A stretch of 64,000 nucleotides of DNA from Sphingobacterium sp. ML3W (GTDB lineage Bacteria > Bacteroidota > Bacteroidia > Sphingobacteriales > Sphingobacteriaceae). This document shows, piece after piece, positions 51,430 to 60,255 of this stretch (position 1 is its first letter; every line of letters starts with the position of its first letter). The notes under the pieces were generated by a model. That model saw only the letters and a program-made list of their open reading frames with translations. It did not search any database and was not told where the DNA came from. Made by a program: the position numbers and the translations under genes. Location: positions 5,766,001-5,830,000 of the forward strand of contig NZ_CP107036.1 of the NCBI RefSeq assembly GCF_029542085.1, written 5' to 3'.

Positions 51430-53736
51430 CTAGAACGGATATCCAATAGCCAGATTGAACATCAAGTTATCTTTACGCCATTGCGAACTGCCAAAATCTA
51501 TATCCTTAAATACCCAACGTTCCCCTTTAGGTAAGTAGGGGATACGGAATGGAATTGAAAAATCTGTCCGGATGATCAGGAAGGTAAAGTCGAAGCGCAA
51601 GCCGGCTCCGCCACCTACGGCAAGTTCATTCAAAAAGTTTTTGCTGAACTTAGCCCCGGGCTTGTTTACATCTTCTCGTTGTAACCAGACGTTACCTGCA
51701 TCAATAAATGCTGCCCAATGTACAAAACCAGCCAGTTTAGAACGATATTCTGTGTTCAGTTCCAATTTGATATCACCGGTCTGGTCAGCATAAAATAACC
51801 CATTGCTCAATTTCTCCGGAGCAACGGTTCCCGGACCTATAGCGCGCGCACCAAAGGCACGGATGCTGTTTGGCCCACCGACATAGTATTGTTTCAAATA
51901 GGGAAGTGATCGGGAGTTTCCATAGGAATAACTCAATCCGAGACTCACTCGGGAAGCCAATTGTGAATTCTCAGACAGTTTCATATAATGCCTTCCGTCG
52001 CCGCTTAATTTAATATACTGAGAGAAGTAGGCATCGAATAATTTAAACGTCTTGCCCTTATTGAAGTCTGCCCCTTTGATTAAACCAAGGATATTGCCCG
52101 AAAGATCCAAATTTCCTTTGAAATAGAAGGTATTCTTCAATTGCTGCTTCATCGTATTCTGGAACGTGAAGTTGTAGTTTGGTCCGATCGTAAACTGTGG
52201 GTCAATGGCATGTCGCAAAGCAGGAATCGTATCCATCTGCCTTTGATAATTCTCCGAAATACCTTTAGGCTGAACATAGGTAATTTCCAACAGGGCAAGG
52301 TCATGCTGCTTTTCCTCCGATTCTTGCCAGATATAACCATAATCTAGGGCGATCGAATTGAGCGTATAGGCCTTACGACGATTTAAGAATTCATAACGTC
52401 CCTTGACATAGGTTTTAGGGATAAAACGACGTGAGGGATTAATGCTGCCAAAAGGAGACAGGATCCGGGGAAATGTCAGGGTTGCTTCCATTCCGTAACG
52501 GTAATAGCTGGAATTCAGATCCGCATTTCCTCCGGTTTGGGTTTCATATCCTCCAAACACATTAAAGCTCAATTGCTCGGCACCCTTAAATGCATTGCGC
52601 AGGGTCCAGTTGACGTTGACTTCCGTACCATTATAGACCGATGCCATTTTTCCCAGTAGTTCTACCCGTAAGGATTTTTTTGGTAGTGGTGTGAGATAGT
52701 AATAGACATCCAGTGCATTGGGCACCTCCTTACTATCCACAAAGTTGTTCTTTACAAACTTCCAGCTGTTCAGATTGACCAAATGGCTGATCGTCTGGTT
52801 GTGCGCTGTACGGTTGTACGTATCTCCGGGATGAAAGAAGATATGTTTTGCGATAACGGGTTTGCGGAATGTACGATTACGGTCAATAAAATAGTAGCTG
52901 CTGTCAAATAATTCTGCATTTCGGGTCGACCGTTGGTAGCCCGAACTGGTCTCCGTGTAATTCGGAAAAATATAGATCTTATTGATTTTGGACGGAACCT
53001 TCGCTTGCGGCGGTGTCTCTTTCTTCACGGTTACGTACATGTCAACCCTGTTGTTTCGATGCGAACTGTCGACTTCAACCAAAATATAATCTGGACTAAA
53101 ATAGTAATAACCTTTGTTTTTAAGATCATTATCAATGCGGTCACGTTCATTCAGCACAACATCAAGACTGTAATGTTTACCTACCTGCAAAAGACTCTTG
53201 TCTGAGGATGATCGGATATCCCGACCCAATTGGCTTGTGCTATCGATATCAAATTTGACCGACTGGATTTTGTAAATGATATTTGGTTTAGCGGTATAAT
53301 TTACGGTTGCTTTTTTTTCTTCCACCAGCGTGTCGGATTTTACCTCAGCATTGAAAAAACCAATGTTCTCCATACGGTTCCGCAGCAGATTCTCATTGTA
53401 TTCACGGTTGACATCACTCAACAAAACGGGTTCTTCACCAATTTTCTTGAAGAATCTCTTGATCATGTTTTTATTGGCAGAATCACCGGCCATATTATTA
53501 AAATAAAGCTTAAACGGAACACCCGCCAGACGTTTATTGGGTTTGGGCATCAATGCCGACTGAAGATAGGTTGCAAGCTTTTCCTTATTCTCCTTTGAAA
53601 TGGTATCTGAGTCTATAATTACATTGCCTTTGACATACAGACTTTCCCCCTCTTTCAAATTCTTGGTGGAAGAACAGGAGGCTATTATTGTGCCCAGTGT
53701 CAATATTCCGATAGCAAATTTCAGTTTAGCTCGCAT
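51430..53736 (-). CDS. tamL: TamL: lipidated TamA-like Omp85 outer-membrane protein
   Basis: 768 residues from ATG 53734-53736 (8 codons after an upstream in-frame ATG). The N-terminus is a lipoprotein signal ending IIASC (Cys21), characteristic of the Bacteroidota TamL variant of TamA. POTRA-like repeats fill about 40-280 (VKGNVIIDSDTI, YSLDVVLNERDRIDNDLKNKGYYYF). The C-terminal half is an Omp85 barrel with YYVGGPNSIRAFGARAIGPG, equivalent to the conserved loop-6 motif. It starts inside the end of tamB, so translation is coupled. It would assemble with TamB for outer-membrane biogenesis. Confidence 0.9.
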   Translation of the reverse strand: MRAKLKFAIGILTLGTIIASCSSTKNLKEGESLYVKGNVIIDSDTISKENKEKLATYLQSALMPKPNKRLAGVPFKLYFNNMAGDSANKNMIKRFFKKIGEEPVLLSDVNREYNENLLRNRMENIGFFNAEVKSDTLVEEKKATVNYTAKPNIIYKIQSVKFDIDSTSQLGRDIRSSSDKSLLQVGKHYSLDVVLNERDRIDNDLKNKGYYYFSPDYILVEVDSSHRNNRVDMYVTVKKETPPQAKVPSKINKIYIFPNYTETSSGYQRSTRNAELFDSSYYFIDRNRTFRKPVIAKHIFFHPGDTYNRTAHNQTISHLVNLNSWKFVKNNFVDSKEVPNALDVYYYLTPLPKKSLRVELLGKMASVYNGTEVNVNWTLRNAFKGAEQLSFNVFGGYETQTGGNADLNSSYYRYGMEATLTFPRILSPFGSINPSRRFIPKTYVKGRYEFLNRRKAYTLNSIALDYGYIWQESEEKQHDLALLEITYVQPKGISENYQRQMDTIPALRHAIDPQFTIGPNYNFTFQNTMKQQLKNTFYFKGNLDLSGNILGLIKGADFNKGKTFKLFDAYFSQYIKLSGDGRHYMKLSENSQLASRVSLGLSYSYGNSRSLPYLKQYYVGGPNSIRAFGARAIGPGTVAPEKLSNGLFYADQTGDIKLELNTEYRSKLAGFVHWAAFIDAGNVWLQREDVNKPGAKFSKNFLNELAVGGGAGLRFDFTFLIIRTDFSIPFRIPYLPKGERWVFKDIDFGSSQWRKDNLMFNLAIGYPF

Positions 53737-56700
53737 GATAACTCCTTTCCTCATCTTCATTTTTAATCGCTGTCGTTCTGATCGTATCTAAATTTGTTTT
53801 TGGACTGGGATTTTTTGGTGCATTTTTGCTTGAGTCCAATTGTTGTTTACGTTTTTCTTTTTCACGCTCTTCAATACGTTTTCTATATTCTGGACTATGG
53901 AGCATCAAACTGTCTCTAATGACTGTACGTACGCTGTCCCGATAGACGGAATCCGTTTCCATCCGCTCCACATTAAAGCGTTTTCTAAATCCTTTGCTAT
54001 CGGTATCATAATATTCCTTAAGTTTTTTGGAACTCATCCAGATCTCTTTAAACTTATTATAGTCCATATTGATAATAAACCCGATACCTGTTTCAACATA
54101 TTGTCCCTGAAGGGTCACCTGATATTGATTTTTGCGATAAACACGGGCGAAATAACGGCCGTCCTGGGATAATTGATAATCCAGTTGGATATCGCCCGCA
54201 ATATTATTGGCGGTCTCCCCAGGCCTTGTATTGCCCTCAACCTCGAAATTAGAGCCTACGGTGATTTTCAGGCGGTCATTCAAGAGCATTTTTGATACAC
54301 CAATATTTAAATCTGTTCGGGTCTGTCCAGCTCCGGTCGCGTAATCCTGTTCAGAGGTTAGGTTGAAATCCAGTTCTACACCGGTGATCAACTCTGAAGC
54401 CAAACGGTTCAACTGTCCGCTCAGGAACGAACTGATACTATTTCGGACAATGGCCTCTGTACCACCACCACCAGATAAACTTTCAAATGGATTGGTCGAC
54501 ATAAATCGTCCCAATACAATCAGTGAGAATACCTGTTTATTGAGCTCTGATGGATTTTCACGGAGTGTCGTCAGCGCATTGTTTACTTTGCTGACCACAT
54601 CTTGAGAGACAATAGAGTTGTTCTCATCCAAGTCGATATCAAAGCCCAACTGTGGCTGGAAGAGTTTGTCAGTAATTTTTAGCAACACATTAAATGGTAC
54701 ACGTTGTTTGTACAGATTGGCATTTTCTGATCCCAATTGCGTCGCCACCAGTTCCAAGGTAGGCGCTTTGGTCGTATATGCTGCCGTAATATTAAGTCGC
54801 GCATCCAATGGGTCTCCATTCCAGGTGATGGTACTTCCTTTTTGGAAGGTGAAATCTTTTTTCACAGGGCCAAAACTAAACGAGTAGCTTCCTTTGTCTA
54901 CGGTAAATGTTCCCGACAAGGTAATTTTACTGCTGGCATCTATACCTGCATTTAATTCTGCCTGACCCTGAATATTGAGTGCATCCTGTGAACCAGCATC
55001 TAGGAGAATCTTAAATTTAGCCTCTTTATCCGTTTGTAGGTTTAGATCCACATCCATACCGGTCAATTTAGTAACAGTCATCGAATCTAACTTTGCAAAT
55101 ATATTTGCACGTGTGGTATCACTCTTATCAACAAATTCGACCACACCTTTACGATCAGCCATACCCGGGTTCTCATTCGGCATAACAAAGGTGAAATCGG
55201 TATCACCAAGGACCTTGATTGTTCCATCGACAACAGGTTTGTCCAGATTTCCTCTGATCCGTAGGTTGGATGTCAGGTACATCTTACCATAAAACATGTC
55301 GTTGTCCGTCTGGGTGGAGTTTAACACCTCAAAATTGTCGGTATTCACATTCAGATTAAAATCAAAATCAGTATAGGTTTTTGTATCGATCGAACCAGTA
55401 ACTTTGGCAATATTTCCTTTCTTATCCTCCAAGGCGAATTTCGTGAAATTGATTCCGCTATTATCAAAATGCACGGTCTCATCCTTTGCTTTGAAAAGGG
55501 CGTTCAACATGGCGATATTGAACTGTGCATCTTTAAACTTGACATCGCCATCTATTAGGGGTTTTGAAGGAGACCCGGTAATTTTCAGTTGACCTTCAAG
55601 GTTTCCTTTTGAATCTTTCAAATAGCCCAAACTAAATGCTTGCACAGTCTGCATCGTCAATGGCTGAATATCCAATGTGAAATCCAGACTTGATTCACCT
55701 TTAGGTGGGCTAATATAGTCTCCACTTAAAACGACATTATTGCCATTTTCGCTGATGCTGACACGAGCATTATAGGTGTTTTCTTTTTCATTGTTGACTT
55801 TAATATTCACATTTCCTACGGTATCTTTTCCGACATAGAATTTGTCGATGACCAGATCCGAAACAAATACAGGGTTGCTTTCTAGACGTGATATTGTCGC
55901 CTGCCCATTGATACCACCGCCTAGATCCACGATATCACTCTCCAGCATCTTACTTAGGGTCTCAATACGGAAGTTCTTAAAGGAAATATTTACTGGTGAA
56001 TTCAATATACTGTCCTGCGAGGATATACTCAATTCTTGCCCCTTACTGCTCAGAACAAAATCTTTTGCCTGAATACCCGTACTTCCAAATTTAAGTACAT
56101 TGGCAGGATTTACATTCCATTTGTCGTAGTTCAGCATTAAGCCGTCTTGATGAAGACTGAAAACAAAAGCTCCATTGTCGACAGCCATATCTCCACCCAA
56201 ATGGTACTGCTCCTTCTCTTTTCTATCTTTTATCCACAACCCAAAATCCAGGTTATTCTGAATGACGGAACCACTAAATACAGTATTGACAAGTTCAATG
56301 TTGCTGACCTTGATTTTATTGATCAGAGCCGAATAGTAAAGGGTGCTATCCAAGGTGTTAATATCCAAGGTAACATTGTTTATCTCTGTCCCACTATAGA
56401 CTATTTTTGGTGCATCCAATTTGGCCAATATTGTTTTTGTTTCACTGTTAAACATCCCATCCAGCGTGATATCTTTCATTTCTGTCAGTTCTGGGACAAA
56501 GTCCTGGACAAATTTGGTACGGGTCAACTGTGCCGAAAACTCGATGCTTTGCGGCTCATATTTAGGTACCTTAACAGGTTGTCCGGGTTGGTAATACACT
56601 TGCAAAATATCCTGAATCGCATTTTGCAGTTCCAGAATTTTGTACTTTCCGACCAAGTGGGCATTGAAAAAAGCGGATTTTAAAAGCAGTAAATTTCTGG

Positions 56701-59011
56701 TTGTATCCGATTTTGCAATCAGGGAAATACTATCCAGGGAATAATAGGCGTCGTTGTACGCAATAGAAGAGTTGGTGATATGGGCCTCCCCATTCAAAAA
56801 GTTTGGATCTGCTGAAGTAAAATGCCCGACCATCTTACCGTGGTATTTGAAATCATCCGCCATTAGCTTCAGATTTTTGAGGTTGATGGTGTCAACCATC
56901 AATTCAAAATCCACTTGTGGATATTTAGATTTCATATTGGCCGAGGCATCCAGCTTTAATTTAATATTGGGGTCAGGACTCACCACGGAAGCTTTAATAT
57001 CTCCTTTGTCTGCAGTGAGGTTCATATCTATATTCTGGTAACGATAACCCATAGCATCCATACGGTTTACTTTGCCGTCGAAATTGGCGACAAGTTTTTT
57101 GGGATCCGTTCCGTGTCCTTTTATTTTCCCCTCAAATGAAAGTATACCCAGGGTGCTATCCATTTTCATGATCTGGCCAATATCAAAATCACGGATGCTA
57201 ACAAAAGCATCGTAGGTCGTATCTCTGCCCGCCATGCTCACTTTCCCATTAACTTTGGCTGTTCCTTTTTCGGTCACCAGTGAGAGGTTGGTGTCAAAGG
57301 CAGTCATTCCCCCCTTAAAGGTTCCGGTTAGTCCGATTGTATTGGGCAGCTGAAGACCTGTTGGCAACATGGTTTTGGCGACAAGTTTTTCAATATCTGA
57401 GCGACCTGTTGTTAATTTTTTCAGATTAAGGTCCATCGACATCTTATCTACATCCGGCAGCCCCTTTAGGCGCAGACTTGCAATAACCCGTGTATTGGAC
57501 AAGGTCTGGAAATCAATACTGGGAATATTTAGATCATTTAGTTTGCCCACCACGCGACCATCGATATTGAACTTTTTGTCCATCAACGGCTTCATAACCT
57601 GCATCGTGTCAAGGAACGGTGCAAAGAAATAAATGTCGCGCATATCGACATGGCTCTTTTTGATCGTCGCATTCACGTAAATCAATTCTGGTTTTTTGGT
57701 AATAATATCCAGTGAAGGGTAGCTTACTTTTAGGTAGTCCCGAATGAGTGTACGTGGTGTTTCCGCATAGAGGTTCTTAATTTCTGCCCCTGTATTGGTA
57801 TATTTAAAGTCCCCTTTAAGCTGTTTGATAACAAGGCCTGAGTGATCGGATGCGGTCAATTCATGCAATGATCCACTGATCGAATCCTCACTATAATATA
57901 AATCCGTCAGATTTGTTTTTATTCCCGGAATCTTGATGTTGAAATAATCAAAGCCTTTCATACGGACTTGATTGTCATCACGGTAAGCTAGACTTGTATT
58001 ATCGATATTGATATCTTTGGCCGAGACAACCCATTTGATTTTTGTAGTATCAGCAGTTGTATTACCTTTTTCTGGAGTTTTCTTGGCTATTTTACCAAAG
58101 AGTATATCATTGTCGGAACCGTCCAAGTGGATAGTTTGGATATCGACCAGTTCCTTATTTAAATCAATCTTGTTGATATCCGCACGGAGATTTTTAATGT
58201 TAAACTTGGTTTTCAACGCACTGGATTGATCCTCATAGCGGACAAGGATATTGGCCAGGTCGGCAATTTGTATCCCCAAATCCGGAAGCAGGGTTGTTGT
58301 CTGTGCCGTCTTGTCTGTGATACCAAAGTCTTTGACTGTTGGGGCCGTGCCTTCAACGACCGGTTTCCATTGTTTTACGGTCGCATTTAAACCATCTATT
58401 TTTACCTTCGGTAGGTTGAAGGCCATGTTTTTTGTCAGGTCAAATTTCTTGATATTGGTGTTTAGTGTACCTAAATAGACGTCAGCACTTGTTCCGATAA
58501 CGTCATCAGCGTAAACGATATGAAATTTATCAAGCTTTATTTTATCGAGATTGAACAGCAGGGCAGAGGTGGTATCGGCCGTAGGCTTGCTTTCCTTTTC
58601 GGATGCAAATGCTTTGACGATATAATCAAAATTAAAGGAACTGTCCGGTAGTGTTCTGCGAATTTTTGCGGTAATTCCTTTCGCTTCGATACTTTGGATC
58701 TCGACGGTGTTTTTCAATAGCTTGAGCATATTGATGTCTACAGCTATACGCTCTCCAGCGACCAGGGTATCTTTGCTCTGATCTTCTAGATAGATATCCT
58801 GTAACACTAATTTTTTTGGAAAATCAATGTTTATATAACCGATTTTTACCGGCGTACCTATTTTTCCTTCGACATAATGAGTTACTTTTCCTGCAATATA
58901 GTTCTGAACGGAGGGTATTCGGATTAAAAATACAACTAGAATAACCAGCGCAATTATTACTCCAATAATCCACAATATTGTTTTGAAAGCAATTCGGGTA
59001 AATCTGTTCAA
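53726..59011 (-). CDS. tamB: TamB: translocation and assembly module inner-membrane protein
   Basis: 1761 residues. A single N-terminal membrane helix (TILWIIGVIIALVILVVFLI) anchors a long periplasmic region of repetitive beta strands (AsmA-like groove). The C-terminal DUF490/TamB domain is seen from about 1240 onward (GSYSFSFGPVKKDFTFQKGSTITWNGDPLDARLNITAAY). A charged Lys/Glu-rich tail (EREKEKRKQQLDSSKN) follows. TamB-type proteins bridge inner and outer membrane and move lipid. The gene overlaps tamL by 11 bases. Confidence 0.93.
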   Translation of the reverse strand: MNRFTRIAFKTILWIIGVIIALVILVVFLIRIPSVQNYIAGKVTHYVEGKIGTPVKIGYINIDFPKKLVLQDIYLEDQSKDTLVAGERIAVDINMLKLLKNTVEIQSIEAKGITAKIRRTLPDSSFNFDYIVKAFASEKESKPTADTTSALLFNLDKIKLDKFHIVYADDVIGTSADVYLGTLNTNIKKFDLTKNMAFNLPKVKIDGLNATVKQWKPVVEGTAPTVKDFGITDKTAQTTTLLPDLGIQIADLANILVRYEDQSSALKTKFNIKNLRADINKIDLNKELVDIQTIHLDGSDNDILFGKIAKKTPEKGNTTADTTKIKWVVSAKDINIDNTSLAYRDDNQVRMKGFDYFNIKIPGIKTNLTDLYYSEDSISGSLHELTASDHSGLVIKQLKGDFKYTNTGAEIKNLYAETPRTLIRDYLKVSYPSLDIITKKPELIYVNATIKKSHVDMRDIYFFAPFLDTMQVMKPLMDKKFNIDGRVVGKLNDLNIPSIDFQTLSNTRVIASLRLKGLPDVDKMSMDLNLKKLTTGRSDIEKLVAKTMLPTGLQLPNTIGLTGTFKGGMTAFDTNLSLVTEKGTAKVNGKVSMAGRDTTYDAFVSIRDFDIGQIMKMDSTLGILSFEGKIKGHGTDPKKLVANFDGKVNRMDAMGYRYQNIDMNLTADKGDIKASVVSPDPNIKLKLDASANMKSKYPQVDFELMVDTINLKNLKLMADDFKYHGKMVGHFTSADPNFLNGEAHITNSSIAYNDAYYSLDSISLIAKSDTTRNLLLLKSAFFNAHLVGKYKILELQNAIQDILQVYYQPGQPVKVPKYEPQSIEFSAQLTRTKFVQDFVPELTEMKDITLDGMFNSETKTILAKLDAPKIVYSGTEINNVTLDINTLDSTLYYSALINKIKVSNIELVNTVFSGSVIQNNLDFGLWIKDRKEKEQYHLGGDMAVDNGAFVFSLHQDGLMLNYDKWNVNPANVLKFGSTGIQAKDFVLSSKGQELSISSQDSILNSPVNISFKNFRIETLSKMLESDIVDLGGGINGQATISRLESNPVFVSDLVIDKFYVGKDTVGNVNIKVNNEKENTYNARVSISENGNNVVLSGDYISPPKGESSLDFTLDIQPLTMQTVQAFSLGYLKDSKGNLEGQLKITGSPSKPLIDGDVKFKDAQFNIAMLNALFKAKDETVHFDNSGINFTKFALEDKKGNIAKVTGSIDTKTYTDFDFNLNVNTDNFEVLNSTQTDNDMFYGKMYLTSNLRIRGNLDKPVVDGTIKVLGDTDFTFVMPNENPGMADRKGVVEFVDKSDTTRANIFAKLDSMTVTKLTGMDVDLNLQTDKEAKFKILLDAGSQDALNIQGQAELNAGIDASSKITLSGTFTVDKGSYSFSFGPVKKDFTFQKGSTITWNGDPLDARLNITAAYTTKAPTLELVATQLGSENANLYKQRVPFNVLLKITDKLFQPQLGFDIDLDENNSIVSQDVVSKVNNALTTLRENPSELNKQVFSLIVLGRFMSTNPFESLSGGGGTEAIVRNSISSFLSGQLNRLASELITGVELDFNLTSEQDYATGAGQTRTDLNIGVSKMLLNDRLKITVGSNFEVEGNTRPGETANNIAGDIQLDYQLSQDGRYFARVYRKNQYQVTLQGQYVETGIGFIINMDYNKFKEIWMSSKKLKEYYDTDSKGFRKRFNVERMETDSVYRDSVRTVIRDSLMLHSPEYRKRIEEREKEKRKQQLDSSKNAPKNPSPKTNLDTIRTTAIKNEDEERSYHAS

Positions 59012-59331
59012 CGTATAATTTGATTTAAGTATCTACTAATAAAAATTAAAACGGAAAAAAGTTTGCAAAGTTTTTCAGATATATAACTTATATCACCGCC
59101 ATTTCAGCAAACTAAGATAAATTTGCTTGTATATGCAAGTTTAATTTGTACTACATATGTATGCAAATATTAGACAATTCCCCATTTTCCCCCTAAAAGT
59201 TGTGTTATTGAGAGGATCACATATAAAACACATCAAATAATTGACCAAACCATTTTTGGAGTATAAAGTTTTTTGTTTTTTAATTTTATGTTAACAAAAG
59301 CATGTGATATCGATCAATTTGTTAAAAGAGA
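59012..59331. other. Intergenic region upstream of tamB
   Basis: About 320 bp, AT-rich, no gene seen. It contains an imperfect palindrome GCAAACTAAGATAAATTTGC (59108-59127) that may belong to the tamB control region. Confidence 0.45.
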
Positions 59332-59706
59332 TTACTCCATGAGCTTTTTGTATTTTCCCCAATTTTCAAAAATCACCCATAACCAGATAATGAAAAGTAC
59401 AGCCCAGATAATTAATCCCATTTGGCTATAAAAAATCATGTTATGTGTAAAAATGCCGATGAGTATTGGAAAGATGACCAATGCGCCTAAGGTTCTCGTC
59501 TTGGGGAGGATAAACAATAAGCCCCCCAGAATTTCGATGATTGCAACGAGCGGCATCAACCATTTTATCGTGACAAAAGCCTGAAATACCTTTTGCATAT
59601 CCATGTCCATAGGTGGAACAGGCATATAATGAAAGATTTTATCTAAGCCCGCATTAATAAAAAGAAGGCCAAACAAGACACAAAGGATATTCTTTATGAT
59701 GTTCAT
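59332..59706 (-). CDS. DoxX-family membrane protein
   Basis: 124 residues from ATG 59704-59706; a longer frame starting 21 codons upstream would run back into the preceding gene and adds no membrane segment. Four hydrophobic segments (NILCVLFGLLFINAGLDKIF, LMPLVAIIEILGGLLFILP, LGALVIFPILIGIFTHNMIFY, LIIWAVLFIIWLWVIF) and the GLDKIFHY motif are typical of DoxX/MauE-like proteins. Function unknown. It follows the DUF4342 gene at 22 bp on the same strand. Confidence 0.85.
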   Translation of the reverse strand: MNIIKNILCVLFGLLFINAGLDKIFHYMPVPPMDMDMQKVFQAFVTIKWLMPLVAIIEILGGLLFILPKTRTLGALVIFPILIGIFTHNMIFYSQMGLIIWAVLFIIWLWVIFENWGKYKKLME

Positions 59707-59728
59707 GATCGTAAAATTTAAGGACCAA

Positions 59729-60031
59729 TTATTTAACAGTAATTGTTGTTGGAGGTTCCGCAGAATCATCCGGCTTTTCCTCTTCTTTCTTTTCGCTGTT
59801 TCGTTCCACAGTGATTGTACATTCGGTGAGCAGCGCAGCTACTGCACCAATAGCAGCAAATACAGGTGCTAAGATCAGCCCTAGTGCGCCAACAGTAATT
59901 GGAAAACTCATGATTTCTTTGCCATGTTTGTCCGAAATACTGATTTTATTTACATTACCCTCTGCAATGATTTCTTTGATCTTTTGTAAAAGGTTTTCAC
60001 CGTTGATTTGAAATGTTTCCTTGAATCCCAT
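59729..60031 (-). CDS. DUF4342 protein
   Basis: 100 residues from ATG 60029-60031. FKETFQINGENLLQKIKEIIAEGNVNKISISDKHGKEI, the hydrophobic VGALGLILAPVFAAIGAVAALL and TECTITVER match the DUF4342 pattern (a UBA-like helical start followed by a membrane-associated stretch). The C-terminal tail is acidic and Lys/Glu-rich. Unknown function; probably in an operon with DoxX. Confidence 0.8.
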   Translation of the reverse strand: MGFKETFQINGENLLQKIKEIIAEGNVNKISISDKHGKEIMSFPITVGALGLILAPVFAAIGAVAALLTECTITVERNSEKKEEEKPDDSAEPPTTITVK

Positions 60032-60208
60032 AATGTTATAATTTAAGTTCGCTCTTATAAAGTTATTCATTTTTTTACAGGAATTCTTATAAAGTTAAAA
60101 ATCAACAGAAAGGCGATAACACAAAATTTTTGTCATTCTATGGAATCATATATGGGCATGAGAGTAAATGAAGGGAACGCAGCCCGAAAAGTAAAGGCAA
60201 ATCAAAAA

Positions 60209-60235
60209 AAAGTCCCGCGAAACTCGCGGGACTTT
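60209..60235 (-). terminator. Terminator of valS
   Basis: AAAGTCCCGCGA/TCGCGGGACTTT, a long GC-rich stem with an AAC loop; on the minus strand it is followed by a T-run. Confidence 0.9.
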
Positions 60236-60255
60236 GAAAAATATTGTTGATCGTT

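Noticed and set aside
56147..56683. 178-codon plus-strand frame within tamB
   Set aside because: Shadow frame opposite the long tamB coding region; hydrophobic patches come from the beta-rich repeats.
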